Shown here: in pieces, positions 21,851 to 33,092 of the stretch
How the letters are laid out: every line of letters begins with the position of its first letter
How positions within the stretch are numbered: the stretch's first letter is position 1
DNA from: Pinus tabuliformis
Taxonomy: Eukaryota > Streptophyta > Pinopsida > Pinales > Pinaceae
Length of the DNA: 64,000 nt
Direction: 5' to 3'
Assembly: GCA_031772625.1 (NCBI GenBank)
Contig: CM062819.1
Span: forward strand, 824,703,003 to 824,767,002
Notes under the pieces: generated by a model
Databases searched by the model: none
What the model saw: only the letters and a program-made list of their open reading frames with translations
What the model was told of the DNA's origin: nothing
Made by a program: the position numbers and the translations under genes

Positions 21851-23948
21851 ATCGAGATATATCCAATCATATAGGTTTCAAGCTCTTTCACATACTTTCA
21901 ATTTTGAGCATTATTTTGATCCACCGAATTAAGGTGGCTGAAATTATATAAATATATTTGTAGTGGTTCCGGGCCCCAGGATCAGAAACCACTTTTTCCA
22001 TAAAATGTTGGCACCAGGTAGATCCACTGAAAGGGATCACTTCCTGTTGGCTCAACCATGGAGCCTGACCATGAGGTTGTCAAGAGAATAGAACCCGTGG
22101 TCTCTCAAAAGAAAAGGTGCTCTAATGATGGGGATTGACAAAGTGAGCTAACCCTCAGAGATAAATGGAAATAATATAACAAAGAGAGCATAAAAAATGA
22201 CATAAAATGAATGCAAAGCACAACGATGAGAAATGATACACCCACAACAAAGTAATCCAATTGTGGCTAAGGATGTAGGCAACAACGCCAACTCCAAAGA
22301 TTTTTTGTAGCCTTCAAGTTCCCCTTGTAATATAATGAGCAAGGAGAAGAATGCAATCATGCATGAGGAGAACAGACAAAGAGAATAATGATTCGAACCT
22401 CGAGAACCTTAGCCTTCCTTATGTTGAGCACAAATAAGGAGGTAGACATTTTATTTTAAACAATTATGTTCATAATCTGTTAGCTAGACTTACATTTTCT
22501 TGAAACATAAAGTAATGAAAGGAATCAGAACATATTCCTTTGGGCAATATATCTTATGTCATAAGCTTTGCGACTGGGAATGTCATCAATGGAATGTGCC
22601 CTATCATTAAATACCCTCATTACACAGTGAATTCCAAAGGACCTACATCTAGGCAAGTAAGATCTCGCTCAAAACCAATTCGATGTCCATTGTAGATATT
22701 CCACGTGGATTACTGTCCAACTACACATTGCAAGCCAAGATTTCAATGGGGCATAGTTGGCTTCCAACCCACCCTCCACGCTCTCTTCCTAAGTCACCTC
22801 CAATAAGGAAACCCAATTGACAGAGTTATAATATGATTGTATACACATCTATATTTATGTTGGGGTTCCCTAAGATAGGATGATGTTCACATGGATTATT
22901 TTTAGACTATGAACTCTTAACATATTCCAAGACATCTATAAAATATGTCTTCATGCACAAGATTATCTTTCATAAAAATAATAAGATATGCAATCTATAA
23001 TCTAGTATGGAGGATATGTAGTTAAATGTTAAATCAAATAATAATAATATATAACATCAACTCAATTAAATATAAAATAATAATAGTAAAAAGTAAAAGG
23101 GAATGAAAACAACTACTACATAGTAGCTAGTCCCTTTCGCTTAGTTTGAATTACCTAAAATTAAATTAAACACAATAAAGACATAAAGGGACAAGATCGT
23201 TGACTATTGTGTATAAAAGTAGAGCATTTTACTCAGAGAATCTGTCATGTAATCGATTGTACCATTAAATTTATTGAGTATGAGTGAAATTGGTAAATTG
23301 ACTATTGTAATGTGCAATGAACCTTTGGTATAATAACTATAAATAAGTTTATACCCAACACTGAGATTATATTATATGAAATCATTTTTAAATTTTATAT
23401 ATTTGAAATATTTTTTTAACAAATATATTATAAATTAGTTAAAAAACAAAATCATTGAGACGATTCGATATGCCAACTTAAGTTCCCTTCGTGTATTAAA
23501 AAACATCTTTGCCTATATTATAAAATAACTTTATGATAGTTGTAGCCTTTAGTTCATACACTATTGTGTTAAATGTGACAGAGAGGATGTGATTGAGTAG
23601 AAATATTTTAAATTTGCATGTGATTAATGAAATTTGACTGGGATAACACGTTAACATCTAGAATACAGTTATTGCTAATTTTAGCAATTAGGGTTTTCTG
23701 TAATCTTTACTGAAATTCCACAAATTAAATTCCAAAAATTTTGAAATTTGTTTATTGAAATTGAAATGGGAAAATTTGCCAAAGATTATGTAAAAATTAT
23801 TAAAAAAAAAAAACATTTGAATCAATGCTTACGTGTGCCATCGAATTCCCATATAGAAATTTCATATCATTCCCAATTTAATAATATTACCATTTTGGTT
23901 GGCGCACTTTGTACCTATCAAATATAGTGAGTTGTGTGATGTTGCAGC

Positions 23949-24028
23949 ATATTTGTATCGGTGATGACGTATATCTACTTGCTTCGGCGATATTTGTATC
24001 GGTGATGACGTATCTGCTCGCTTCGGCG
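23949..24028. repeat. Two tandem copies of a ~40-bp unit
   Basis: The copies at 23949-23989 and 23990-24028 share TTTGTATCGGTGATGACGTA and GCTTCGGCG. Just after, 24048-24078 has TTCAGCGGGG and CCCCCCTGAA in inverted order, a possible short hairpin. Confidence 0.85.
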
Positions 24029-24596
24029 ATATGTGTTGTATGATGCTTCTTCAGCGGGGATGCACTTCCCCCCTGAAAAAAAACGTACACCAAAAATTTG
24101 CATTTACAGACTATAGACTTAGAGGTGAAGCATCTCTAAATTTAGGGGTTAGAATACACAATGAATGGATTCCAGTGGTGACTGCACCACCTTTTCACGA
24201 CACTATTGTAATATCCAATATGCATACTTTCCACGTGTAATCGATGTTGACCCTGCATTGCATGGGACACGCTTGCTGACTCATTGTCATCAACGCATAT
24301 GTGGCAGTAAGGCAGCCACTCACGGGTTTGGGCAGTAAGAATCTGGACTGCAGCGAGCAGATCGAGGCGTTCCAATGCATATGATGCACCGTCTCATGTT
24401 TCAAATTAGAAATGCATCTCATACCTTGCAATCAAACCGGTATCCAATCAATAGTCCTCTCAACTTTAAACGTACCCTGCTACTATACACCTTGGTCTAA
24501 TGCCCATGATGTGAATATTGTACTTTTGGCTCGTTAAAGGGGAAAAGGAGCAATAACATCTTTAAACTAACACCCAATAGCAGTAGAGATACATTA

Positions 24597-24724
<128 letters not shown>

Positions 24725-27034
24725 AAGTTCTATAAACATCGTTAAATTAAAAAATTAAAAAATAAAAAGAATCTCAGAGTTCACCAAACCAATAGTGTTC
24801 AACGCATTACCAAATGCGTAATATCGTAACGCAGCAGGCATAATAATATGTGAATTCAAATCATTTCTCTATATTATAGTTTTGTTTTTATTAATAAAAT
24901 TATAACCAATATTTCTGTTTTAAAAAAAAGTTACCTACATTACACTAAAAAAGATATAAAAATTATAGAACATGCCTAAAGAATACCAAGTTTATTTAAT
25001 AAAACTTAGAAAACATGTGTTTGTGAGAAAAGAAAAAATTAATATATATTGTAAAGAGTATTACTAAGGATCTACATAAATGTTTTAAATTTCAAATTTA
25101 CCAAGTGTTAAGTAAAATCAAATTTCAGATTTACCAAGCATTAAAGAAAGTCAAATTTTTTGAGGTATAACCATTTTCTCAAAATTTGAAAAGAAAAGGT
25201 TTGCATGAGATTTGCACCTCGGCCATGTACTTCTCTTTTCAATAACGTAAAGGGGAATGACAAGGATTTGATGCATGTAGCTCATTTTGTATCTCCCTAC
25301 TACTTCCTTTCACCTGTACCCTTGAAATCCCAGTATGGAGATATGCCCTACTTGTCAATGTTGGCAGAGCATCGACTTTGTCCCTCTAAGTACCACCACT
25401 ATTTATTTGGCTTTTTCAATACCAAGTACTTCAAATTTGATCTTTCATTTGATTGTTATTCCTCGTGTGGTTAAACGTTGAGACACATATTAACTTCATC
25501 AAACATTACATACAGCATAAGATTCAAGGAGAAGTTTTGCATACAGGTATGTACAAAGTCCAAAGATGCATTGTTTCTTACAAGGTGGCTTAAATATAAG
25601 AAATTCCTGAGAAAAGGAAAAACTTCTATATGGTGGTAATAATTGAGTTGTTCTATGCATAAAATGGTACCTAAATTGTTAAGGAGACACATCTATGGAA
25701 CTAAGACACCATAAAAAAAAGGATCATAGAGGATGGAGAGCCTCTTTGTACTCTTTATACACATTGGTGGCTGCAAAGCTGCATTGATAAGGAGATACAT
25801 TATGGGGAGAAAATTCCAAGAATAGGAATGCCATAACTTATAAGGAAACGAGAACCTTTTAAATCTCTTAATATGATGGTACCTGCCTATATTCTCATTA
25901 CAACCTACTAAGCATATGTTTCCATTGGGAGGGCTATGACTGAAGTATCCAATTGTCACCGAAATTTTATGAGGATGAACATCATAACATGTGAAGTTAA
26001 ACATAGGATGATTCTGGGAGAGAAGTCTAAGAGAAAAGACTTATGTGACTTAAGAATATGGAAAATAGAATTTCCAGTGAAAGGTAATATACACATTATT
26101 GTTTGAGAGACTATATCATACAGAATGTCTAGGACTCCATGCAATTCATATTAAAACAAAACAAAACAAAACCACTCTGATTTCATGTCACTTATTCATC
26201 ACATAAAAGTACACCACAATAATCAAACAATTAGTTGGACAAACTTAAACTACAACTAAACTATGCAAATTTTATTAACTAGGTTGGCCAAGTTCTCAGG
26301 TCTCCATTACATTCAATAGAGTTGTGTTCTGAAGTTTCTCACCTCCTCACTTAATACATAGACCCCATCTTTTACAAGAATTAAAAGCTTCTCACCAATT
26401 ACCACTCAAAGACATAAGGATTGGGATGTTGTGATAATAATGACCAACACCTCTATCCACCACCACAACCGTTTAATGGAGCTTTACTTAGAGGCCAAAG
26501 GTGCCTTTCTTATTCACGAGCTCACAAGTTTATACAAATATTATGAGTTGCAAAGTTTCAATTGTTCAACCACCATTGATTGGGTTGATCAATGAATCAA
26601 TTCATTGCTTCTTGTGTGGAGTCTCTCTTATCTTCAACCAAGTATCCAAGCATTATGATCATTGTAATAGCCCCAGTTAAAGTTTCATGTAATAAAGGAT
26701 AATAAAGGTAAAATAAGACCAAGGTTCCGGGACACGTATTCCAAGCAAAATGTTGGGCAAGCACTGTAGTGGTATCACTTTTGGTTTATTTATGGATATG
26801 GAAATTGACAAAGGCATTAGCAAAGGCAAAGATGTAATAATTGGCATTTAGCTATGAGTAATAAAGGACAATAGGAGAAAAGGAAGGTGAAAATATATAG
26901 ATTTGCATGCTAAGGAAATTAGAAGGAAAATTAAGGAAAATGAAGAAAATAAAGACATCAATAATAAAAAGGCAGCAAAGAATCAGTTCATAGCTTTTGT
27001 TGGTTTTAGCTTTTGTCGGTTTTTGGCTTGACAA

Positions 27035-27037
<3 letters not shown>

Positions 27038-27090
<53 letters not shown>

Positions 27091-27091
27091 T
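27038..27091. repeat. (GT)n(GA)n microsatellite in the A 5' LTR
   Basis: A GT run joined to a GA run. The 3' LTR has only a short irregular GA-rich stretch at the matching place (about 51898-51918), so the run expanded after insertion of element A. Confidence 0.95.
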
Positions 27092-27980
27092 CAAAGCATA
27101 GAAAGAAAGCAAGCAAACAAAGGAAGGGCAAAGAAAAGCAAAGGAAAGCAAGGAGGAGGTTGGATCAGCAGCTTTAGCAGGAGGATTTTGTAGGTAACAT
27201 TTTGCATGTGTGATTTCCTAGTTGGGGTGTGAATGCATCATTCAAGCATTTGTGTATTTGGTTCAATTGTCGTCATTGGCATGGGTTTTGCCTATTTTAA
27301 CAGTGGTTTAATCCTTGCCTTTCCATTTCCTGGATAACCATGGTGTGATGGGATTCATTTCTTACTTGAGCTTTGGATTGTTGGAAGGTTTTGGAAATAG
27401 GTGAGATGGTCTCCAGAAAAATCCCAAGGGTTGGGGGTGGAGATGGTTTTCTCTAGGAAGCCCTCGATAAGTGGGTGGAGACAGGCAAATTCCTCAAGGT
27501 ATAGTGAAGAAATTATGAGGCATCCAAGCTTGGTTTGGTTTTGTGATCTCGGGACTGGTTTCGGTGAGATCATGGTAGTTTTAAGGTGGAGGTGGTTTAA
27601 CCTATGGATTCCCTTGATTGTTTATGTATTGGTTTATCTCGTAAGGTCCCACATTCATGCTTGGAATATCGCATGGGGGTGATTACCTAAAAGAAATATT
27701 TGGTTCAGCTCAATCTCAGGTTAAGTGGTATGTAGAAGTACCTGAATTGGTTGGATTTATCATAAGTTAATAAGAGTAATATCCATATTGTAATCTATGA
27801 GTACTTGCACTTGTTATTATGTTGATTTGATGGTTGTTCTATCATGGTTACTATTCTGGTTATATGTTGGTTATAAACATGAGTTTATGATGTGCTCTAG
27901 CTATGGCTCTTGTTATGCTTTGATAACTTATTGAATGGTTGATGAATGCAAAGACTAACAACTGTGTTGTGGCTACTTGG

Positions 27981-29024
27981 TGTAGAAATTCCCACTGTAG
28001 ATCACCTGATAATGCAATATACTAAAGCAAAATACAAAATCTACTTCTACAACAAACTTGTGGAAGCTTAATTCGAATATGAGCAAGATCAAATAGAACA
28101 CATATAACAGATGAAGAGAAATCAATCACACATGAACACAGAAGAATACTCTGGGGAAAGCCTCAGCTAAAAACCTCGATCTCTGTATTATCATACAAGC
28201 AAATATGTTCGGATTACACAAAGCTTTAGCTCACAAGCTATCCAACTCTCAGTACAACCCCTCTGCTACTCATAGACAGTTAGAGGCTTCTCACAAACCT
28301 TCTCCTCTGCCCTCCAAGCCTCCTATTTCCTTCCGCAATTTCTCCTAGGGTCCAATGCTACCACCTGTGTGAATTGGCCTCTCACACAACACATTAAACT
28401 CAATAGTAACTACACAGTCCTGAAGGAGATGATTTCTTTTGCATGGATGAGTTTCCTTTATAGGAAAATTCCTCCAACTAATAGTACATTGTCCCTTCCT
28501 TTAATCTCAATTGGGTCTTTCTCTGAACTGACATGCACGAGTTATTTATGAGAGAATATTTAGTTATCTGGAGAACACTAGTTGCATGCATGCATGCATT
28601 AACTAACTGAACTCACAATTAGTTCCTCCAACTGTTTGGAACTAATTTAACTAGAATTAACTCTGTTAACTGAGCTAACTAATTACAACTCAAATACAAC
28701 TCAACCTTATCTCCTTAATTAAGGGATAACTTCCTCAATCAAAGGGACAATTGTTGCATGTCTTCACAAAGGCTTCATGTTTGAATTTCTCCAATTAATT
28801 AACTCAAGATGAATTAATTAATTATTTTACAAACAGCTACTAAGATCAAATTCAAATTTTACTTCTCAATTTTATTTAAGGGACTAACTAAAATTGGAAT
28901 CTATCAGGAAATTCTATTTATATCAATGCTATTTTTAGCACTTCCATTTTTCATTCCTTGTTGCTATGTCAAACACTGGTACTTGAAATGCTATTTTTAG
29001 CATTTCTTGTTGCTATTTCTAACA
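27981..29024 (-). repeat. Element F 3' LTR
   Basis: A 1044-bp LTR beginning TGTAGAAATTCCC on the plus strand and ending TTGCTATTTCTAACA. It is slightly shorter than its partner because of small indels near the end. Confidence 0.93.
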
Positions 29025-29670
29025 CTCCCTTTCAACAAGAAAGGCATTCAACTCGAACCTGATCCTGAACCTTTGGAATGTTCTGCATGCAACACTTCTC
29101 CCAAGTGTTGTTGCTCCAGCAACTCTAGAACCAAAAAATCTCCCAATTGACCTCCTTGTTGGGCTAGAAACACTCTCTGATGTTGAAGCTCCCTCTGCTG
29201 CTGAAAAGTGCTCCCTCTGTGACCTCTGAACTGCTACAACACTCCATGCATCTCGCATTGTTGCACACCTCCCTATGCCATCTTGCACTAGTGCAACACT
29301 CTTATGCCTCTCGCATTATTGCAACCTACTAGCTCTGCATTGTCTTGGGATTCCTGCACTGTAGCTCTCTCTATTGCTCCATCTGCATCTGTCTCTACCC
29401 ACTCAGCCAGTCTTGCTACTCCTTGTCGAGGCTCTTGTAGCAAGGTCAATCAAAGAGGTTGGGTACCTCAATGATCCTGCCCCTATTCCAGCCTTCTTGG
29501 GACTATCACTCCACATCGCCCCACCTCCTACCTGGAGGTATGGATGTATGTGCTCCCTCTGCCCACTTGGCTCAAAATTTCCCCCTACTGGAGGTATTTG
29601 CATGAGTGGATGCCTCCACTCGATCTCCCCTCGGCTTCTCTAGTTGTGGCTGCTCCACAACCTCCTGAAG

Positions 29671-30156
29671 CTACTTCACCAATTGTGGCTCCTCCACAAT
29701 TGTATGAGACTTCTTCTGGCGTTGCATGTTGAGAGGTAATGTGCTCTCCCTCTCAACCACCAAGTCTCCAACATTTTCCCTGCTCCTCAAGGCTTTGCAT
29801 GCATCTTGAACCTCAAGAGCATACAGGTTCTTGACTCGTGAACCGATCTGCTTCACCTGTCTTGTGGTGACGTGTCTAAGGAAAACCTTTCCCTTACTGA
29901 AGACTACATCATATCCTTTGTCTTCCAGCATTGCAATCGATACTAAGTTTTTCTTCAGTCCTGGCACATACTTCACATCAGTCAAGGTAATGCGAGCTCC
30001 ATGCTCCCTCTGAAAAACAATTGTGCCTACTCTTGAAACATTATACTTTTCATCATTACCCATCGCTATGAGTATCTGGAGATCTTTCTCCTCCAAGGTA
30101 TTGAAAAAACTCGTCGGTCGTGTGGAATGAAGCTCCACTATCAAGAAACCAACCAC
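29671..30156 (-). pseudogene. Copia protease-end/GAG-pre-integrase segment of element F
   Basis: A 161-codon minus-strand frame with the segment ARITLTDVKYVPGLKKNLVS, then MLEDKGYDVVFSKGKVFL, RQVKQIGSRVKNLYAL and a tail without homology that I can see. 'L.dVlyVPgl..NLlSv..L...G..v.f' is the conserved region between protease and integrase in copia polyproteins. The usual protease catalytic D[ST]G is not visible. An upstream SFFNTLEEKD lies where '.HM....F......' is expected. The zinc-binding HHCC integrase N-terminus and everything downstream are missing. It follows the gag frame, in a different phase. Confidence 0.75.
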
Positions 30157-30208
30157 ATCCCACCATGGATGAAACCATGCATGCGAAGAGGGTGAAATCC
30201 AACTCGAA

Positions 30209-31027
30209 CTATGAGGCCAATGCCTTACCTTCGGATCCTTCCTTGGATACCATCTTGGATTTCTTCAATGGACAATGTGTTGCAAAATGGCCCACCTCAT
30301 GACAATGAAAGCATCGCACTTTCGATTTGTCAAACTTCTTCCCACATTGGGAAGAACTCAATTTGGGATGAGAAACCTTCTCCTTCCCTTTCTTTTCCTT
30401 ACTCGCTAAGGCACAATTTTCTTCATCCTCCTTGGATGAAGAACCATCTCTAGCGCTTCTTCTTATCTCCTCCTGCATCAGATCCGACCAAAGTCGTTCC
30501 CAATCTGGCAGTTTCTCTCTTCCATTAACCATGTCTAAGTAGCTATGCCAGCTCTTAGGAATACCAAGAAGAGCAAGACTCACCATGTCATCATCGGCTG
30601 TCATGATCCCTACACTTCCAAGCTCATCCCTGCAGGTGGTGAGCTTGTTCAGATATGTAGAGATCGTGTTGCCCTTTTCACACTTGATTTTCCGAAGCTT
30701 GTCTTTCAGCGCCAACTTCCTCTTATCGATGTTGTTCTGATATAGATCTTTCAATATTTTCCACATCGAAAACGATGTCTCCTTCCCATGGAGGCTCGAG
30801 ACAATGTGGTCTCGAACTCCCTCCAGGAGGATTCTCCTTGCTCTAGCCACACATTTCTTCCATTCCACCAATTCTGTAGCATCAACTGTTGTCGGCTTGG
30901 GGACTTCTTGATCAATGAAGTCCTTTATACCATTATCCTCGAATACTGCTTCCATGCAATCCTTCCAGGCTATATAATTTGAGCTACCATCGAGGGCATA
31001 CTCGAGTCTTAAACCGTTGAATGCCAT
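30209..31027 (-). CDS. Copia-type Gag protein of element F (intact frame)
   Basis: A 272-codon open frame starting MAFNGLRLEYALDGSSNY, close behind the PBS. It has the UBN2/copia-gag pattern: NYIAWKDCMEAVFEDNGI near the N-terminus, SFSMWKILKDLYQNN around residue 105, and LNKLTTCRDELGSVG with 'SLALLGIPKSWHSYLDMV' around 130-160. A basic, Lys-rich linker leads to one CCHC zinc knuckle (CFHCHEVGHFATHC, about residue 238). It would form the virus-like particle and package RNA. Of all coding pieces in this window it is among the best preserved, which agrees with F being a fairly recent insertion. Confidence 0.88.
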   Translation of the reverse strand: MAFNGLRLEYALDGSSNYIAWKDCMEAVFEDNGIKDFIDQEVPKPTTVDATELVEWKKCVARARRILLEGVRDHIVSSLHGKETSFSMWKILKDLYQNNIDKRKLALKDKLRKIKCEKGNTISTYLNKLTTCRDELGSVGIMTADDDMVSLALLGIPKSWHSYLDMVNGREKLPDWERLWSDLMQEEIRRSARDGSSSKEDEENCALASKEKKGKEKVSHPKLSSSQCGKKFDKSKVRCFHCHEVGHFATHCPLKKSKMVSKEGSEGKALAS

Positions 31028-31141
31028 TGGTGAAATTGAGATGTGATAAGAACTCGATTTCTATATTCAAGAACCTCAAACATCGAACTTCTCCCTTCTT
31101 GTATATTTTTCTTTGCTTTGATCACCTTTGCTACGATACCA

Positions 31142-32217
31142 TGTAGAAATTCCCACTGTAGATCACCTAATAATGCAATATACTAAACCAAAATACAAGA
31201 TCTACTTCTACAACAAACTTGTGGAAGCTTAATTGAATATGAGTAAAGATCAAATAGAACACATATAACAGATGAAGAGAAATCAATCACACATGAGCAC
31301 ATAAGAATACTCTGGGGAAAGCCTCAGCGAAAAACCTCGATCTATGTATTATCATACAAGTGGAAATATGTCAGGATTACACAAAGCTTTAGCTCACAAG
31401 CTATCCAGCTCTCAGTACAATCCCTCTGCTACTCATCAACAGTCAAAAGCTTCTCACATTCCTTCTCCTCTGCCCTCCAAGCCTCCTATTTCCTTGTGCA
31501 GTTTCTCCTAGGGTGAAATGTTGCCACCTGTGTGAATTGGCCTCTCACACAACACATTAAACTCAATAGTAATTGCGCAGTCCTGAAGGAGATGATTCCT
31601 TCCGCATGGATGAGTTTCCTTTATAGGAAAATTCCTCCAACTGATAGTACAATGTCCCTTCCTTTAATCTCAATTGGATCTTTCTCTGAACTGACATGCA
31701 TGAGTTATTTATGAGAGAATATTTAGTTATCTAGAGAACACTAGTTGCATGCATGCATGCATTAACTGACTGAACTCACAATTAGTTCCTCCAACTGTTT
31801 AGAACTAATTTAACTGGACTTAACTCAATTAACTGAGCTAACTAATTACAACTCAAATACAACTCATCCTTATCTCCTTAATTAAGGGATAACTTCCTCA
31901 ATCAAAGGGATCACTATTGCATGTCTTCACAAAGACTTCATGTTTGAATTTCTCCAACTGATTAACTCAAGATGAATAAATTAATTATTTTACAAACAGT
32001 TGCTAAGATCAAATTCGAATTTTACTTCTCAATTTTAGTTTAGGGACTAACCAAAATTGGAATTTATCCCGAAATTCTCTTTATAGCAATGTTATTTTTA
32101 GCACTTCCATTTTTCATTCCTTGTTGCTATGTCCAACACTGGTACCTGAAATGCTATTTATAGCGATTCTATTTTTAGCATTTCTATTTTTAGCATTTCT
32201 TGTTGCTATTTCCAACA
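31142..32217 (-). repeat. Element F 5' LTR
   Basis: A 1076-bp LTR collinear with 27981-29024. On the minus strand it ends in CA and is followed directly by the PBS. Confidence 0.93.
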
Positions 32218-32821
32218 CTTGGGATGGCATTAGACCTTCTGGGTGATTTTAGCTAAAGTTCAAAGATTTATAATCATATATGCATTCATGACCTGTAACT
32301 CACATGTTTACCATATGTTTGATGTAATGTTTAATGTGTTCTAGGAAATCCAGGTCAAGTTTTTGATTCAAGTTTGAAGGTTTAGCATTGTTTCTATGTC
32401 AAATATGATTATGGAAAGTTACATGAAATTCTAGGAAGTGGTATGGAGGCTATCATAAAAAAGTGGGTCAGATTGCGGGACCACAAGCACTGAACTGAGA
32501 AATCTAGGTCATAACTGCATGGAGGCAAGCCTATGCATGCAGTTGGATGCCTATAACCACACCCTTGCCTTATTGTGTGTGCGTTCGGGGTGTTAGGTCA
32601 GTGAAAAACGGTTCCAACTTAGATATTGACCACCTGGATTTGTCTGCAGCCTTCTCAGTGGTCTGCAGTCTCTAAGGGATGTAAGTAAAGTTGTGGCTTT
32701 GTCGACCCCACTTACATAACTAGAACTTGGAGTTTAGGTCATGCCATAGTAGCATCTCCACTTCACATTTACCCAAAGGGCTTGTAAAAGTGGGAAAATG
32801 TGGGGAGGGGCAGTTATAGAT

Positions 32822-32833
32822 TGGTATCATAGC
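32822..32833 (+). other. Element A primer-binding site (tRNA-Met)
   Basis: TGGTATCATAGC, one mismatch from the TGGTATCAGAGC complement of plant initiator tRNA-Met. It lies nine bases after the CA end of the 5' LTR. Confidence 0.88.
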
Positions 32834-33092
32834 TTCTAGGTTCAAATACTTGGACAAGATGGACAGGATGTAAATTTTATGCATGCATTACAATGGCTAT
32901 GGTTGTCATGTATATAGTCGGTGTTGCAGTTTGTGGCATCGTGCATGATGATTGAGATGATGTCAATAGGTTGATATGTTGGTGTCATTATGAGTATATA
33001 CATGTATATCATGCTAATCTAGATTGATTTGTGCAGATGAGATAGCCTCCCCTAAACTTCACTAAGTGATTGTGTTTATATTTGGTTCATCT

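Larger units (their letters stand above)
27981..32217 (-). mobile_element. Element F: copia-type LTR retrotransposon with gag but no RT or integrase
   Basis: LTRs at 27981-29024 and 31142-32217, both TG...CA, with target duplication CTTGG (27976-27980 and 32218-32222). On the minus strand the 5' LTR is the right-hand one. The PBS TGGTATCGTAG (revcomp of 31131-31141) adjoins it, and the polypurine tract GAAAGGGAG adjoins the 3' LTR. The 2.1-kb interior holds a copia gag frame and a short protease/pre-integrase segment. RT, RNase H and integrase are absent, so it depended on a related full-length element. It lies in the 5' LTR of element A. Confidence 0.93.
26663..32812 (+). repeat. Element A 5' LTR, interrupted by element F
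   Basis: Collinear with 51589-53386 once element F and one copy of its target duplication (27981-32222) are removed, which leaves about 1.9 kb. It starts TGTAATAG and ends GGGGCA at 32812, nine bases before the PBS. It contains a (GT)n(GA)n run at about 27038-27091. Confidence 0.88.

Noticed and set aside
25205..26144. Several frames of 60-100 codons on both strands
   Set aside because: They conflict in strand and phase, have no motif, and the region is AT-rich.
29374..29732. Plus-strand frames within element F (rich in Pro, Ser, Leu)
   Set aside because: Antisense to the copia coding strand and adjacent to the 3' LTR; no independent support.
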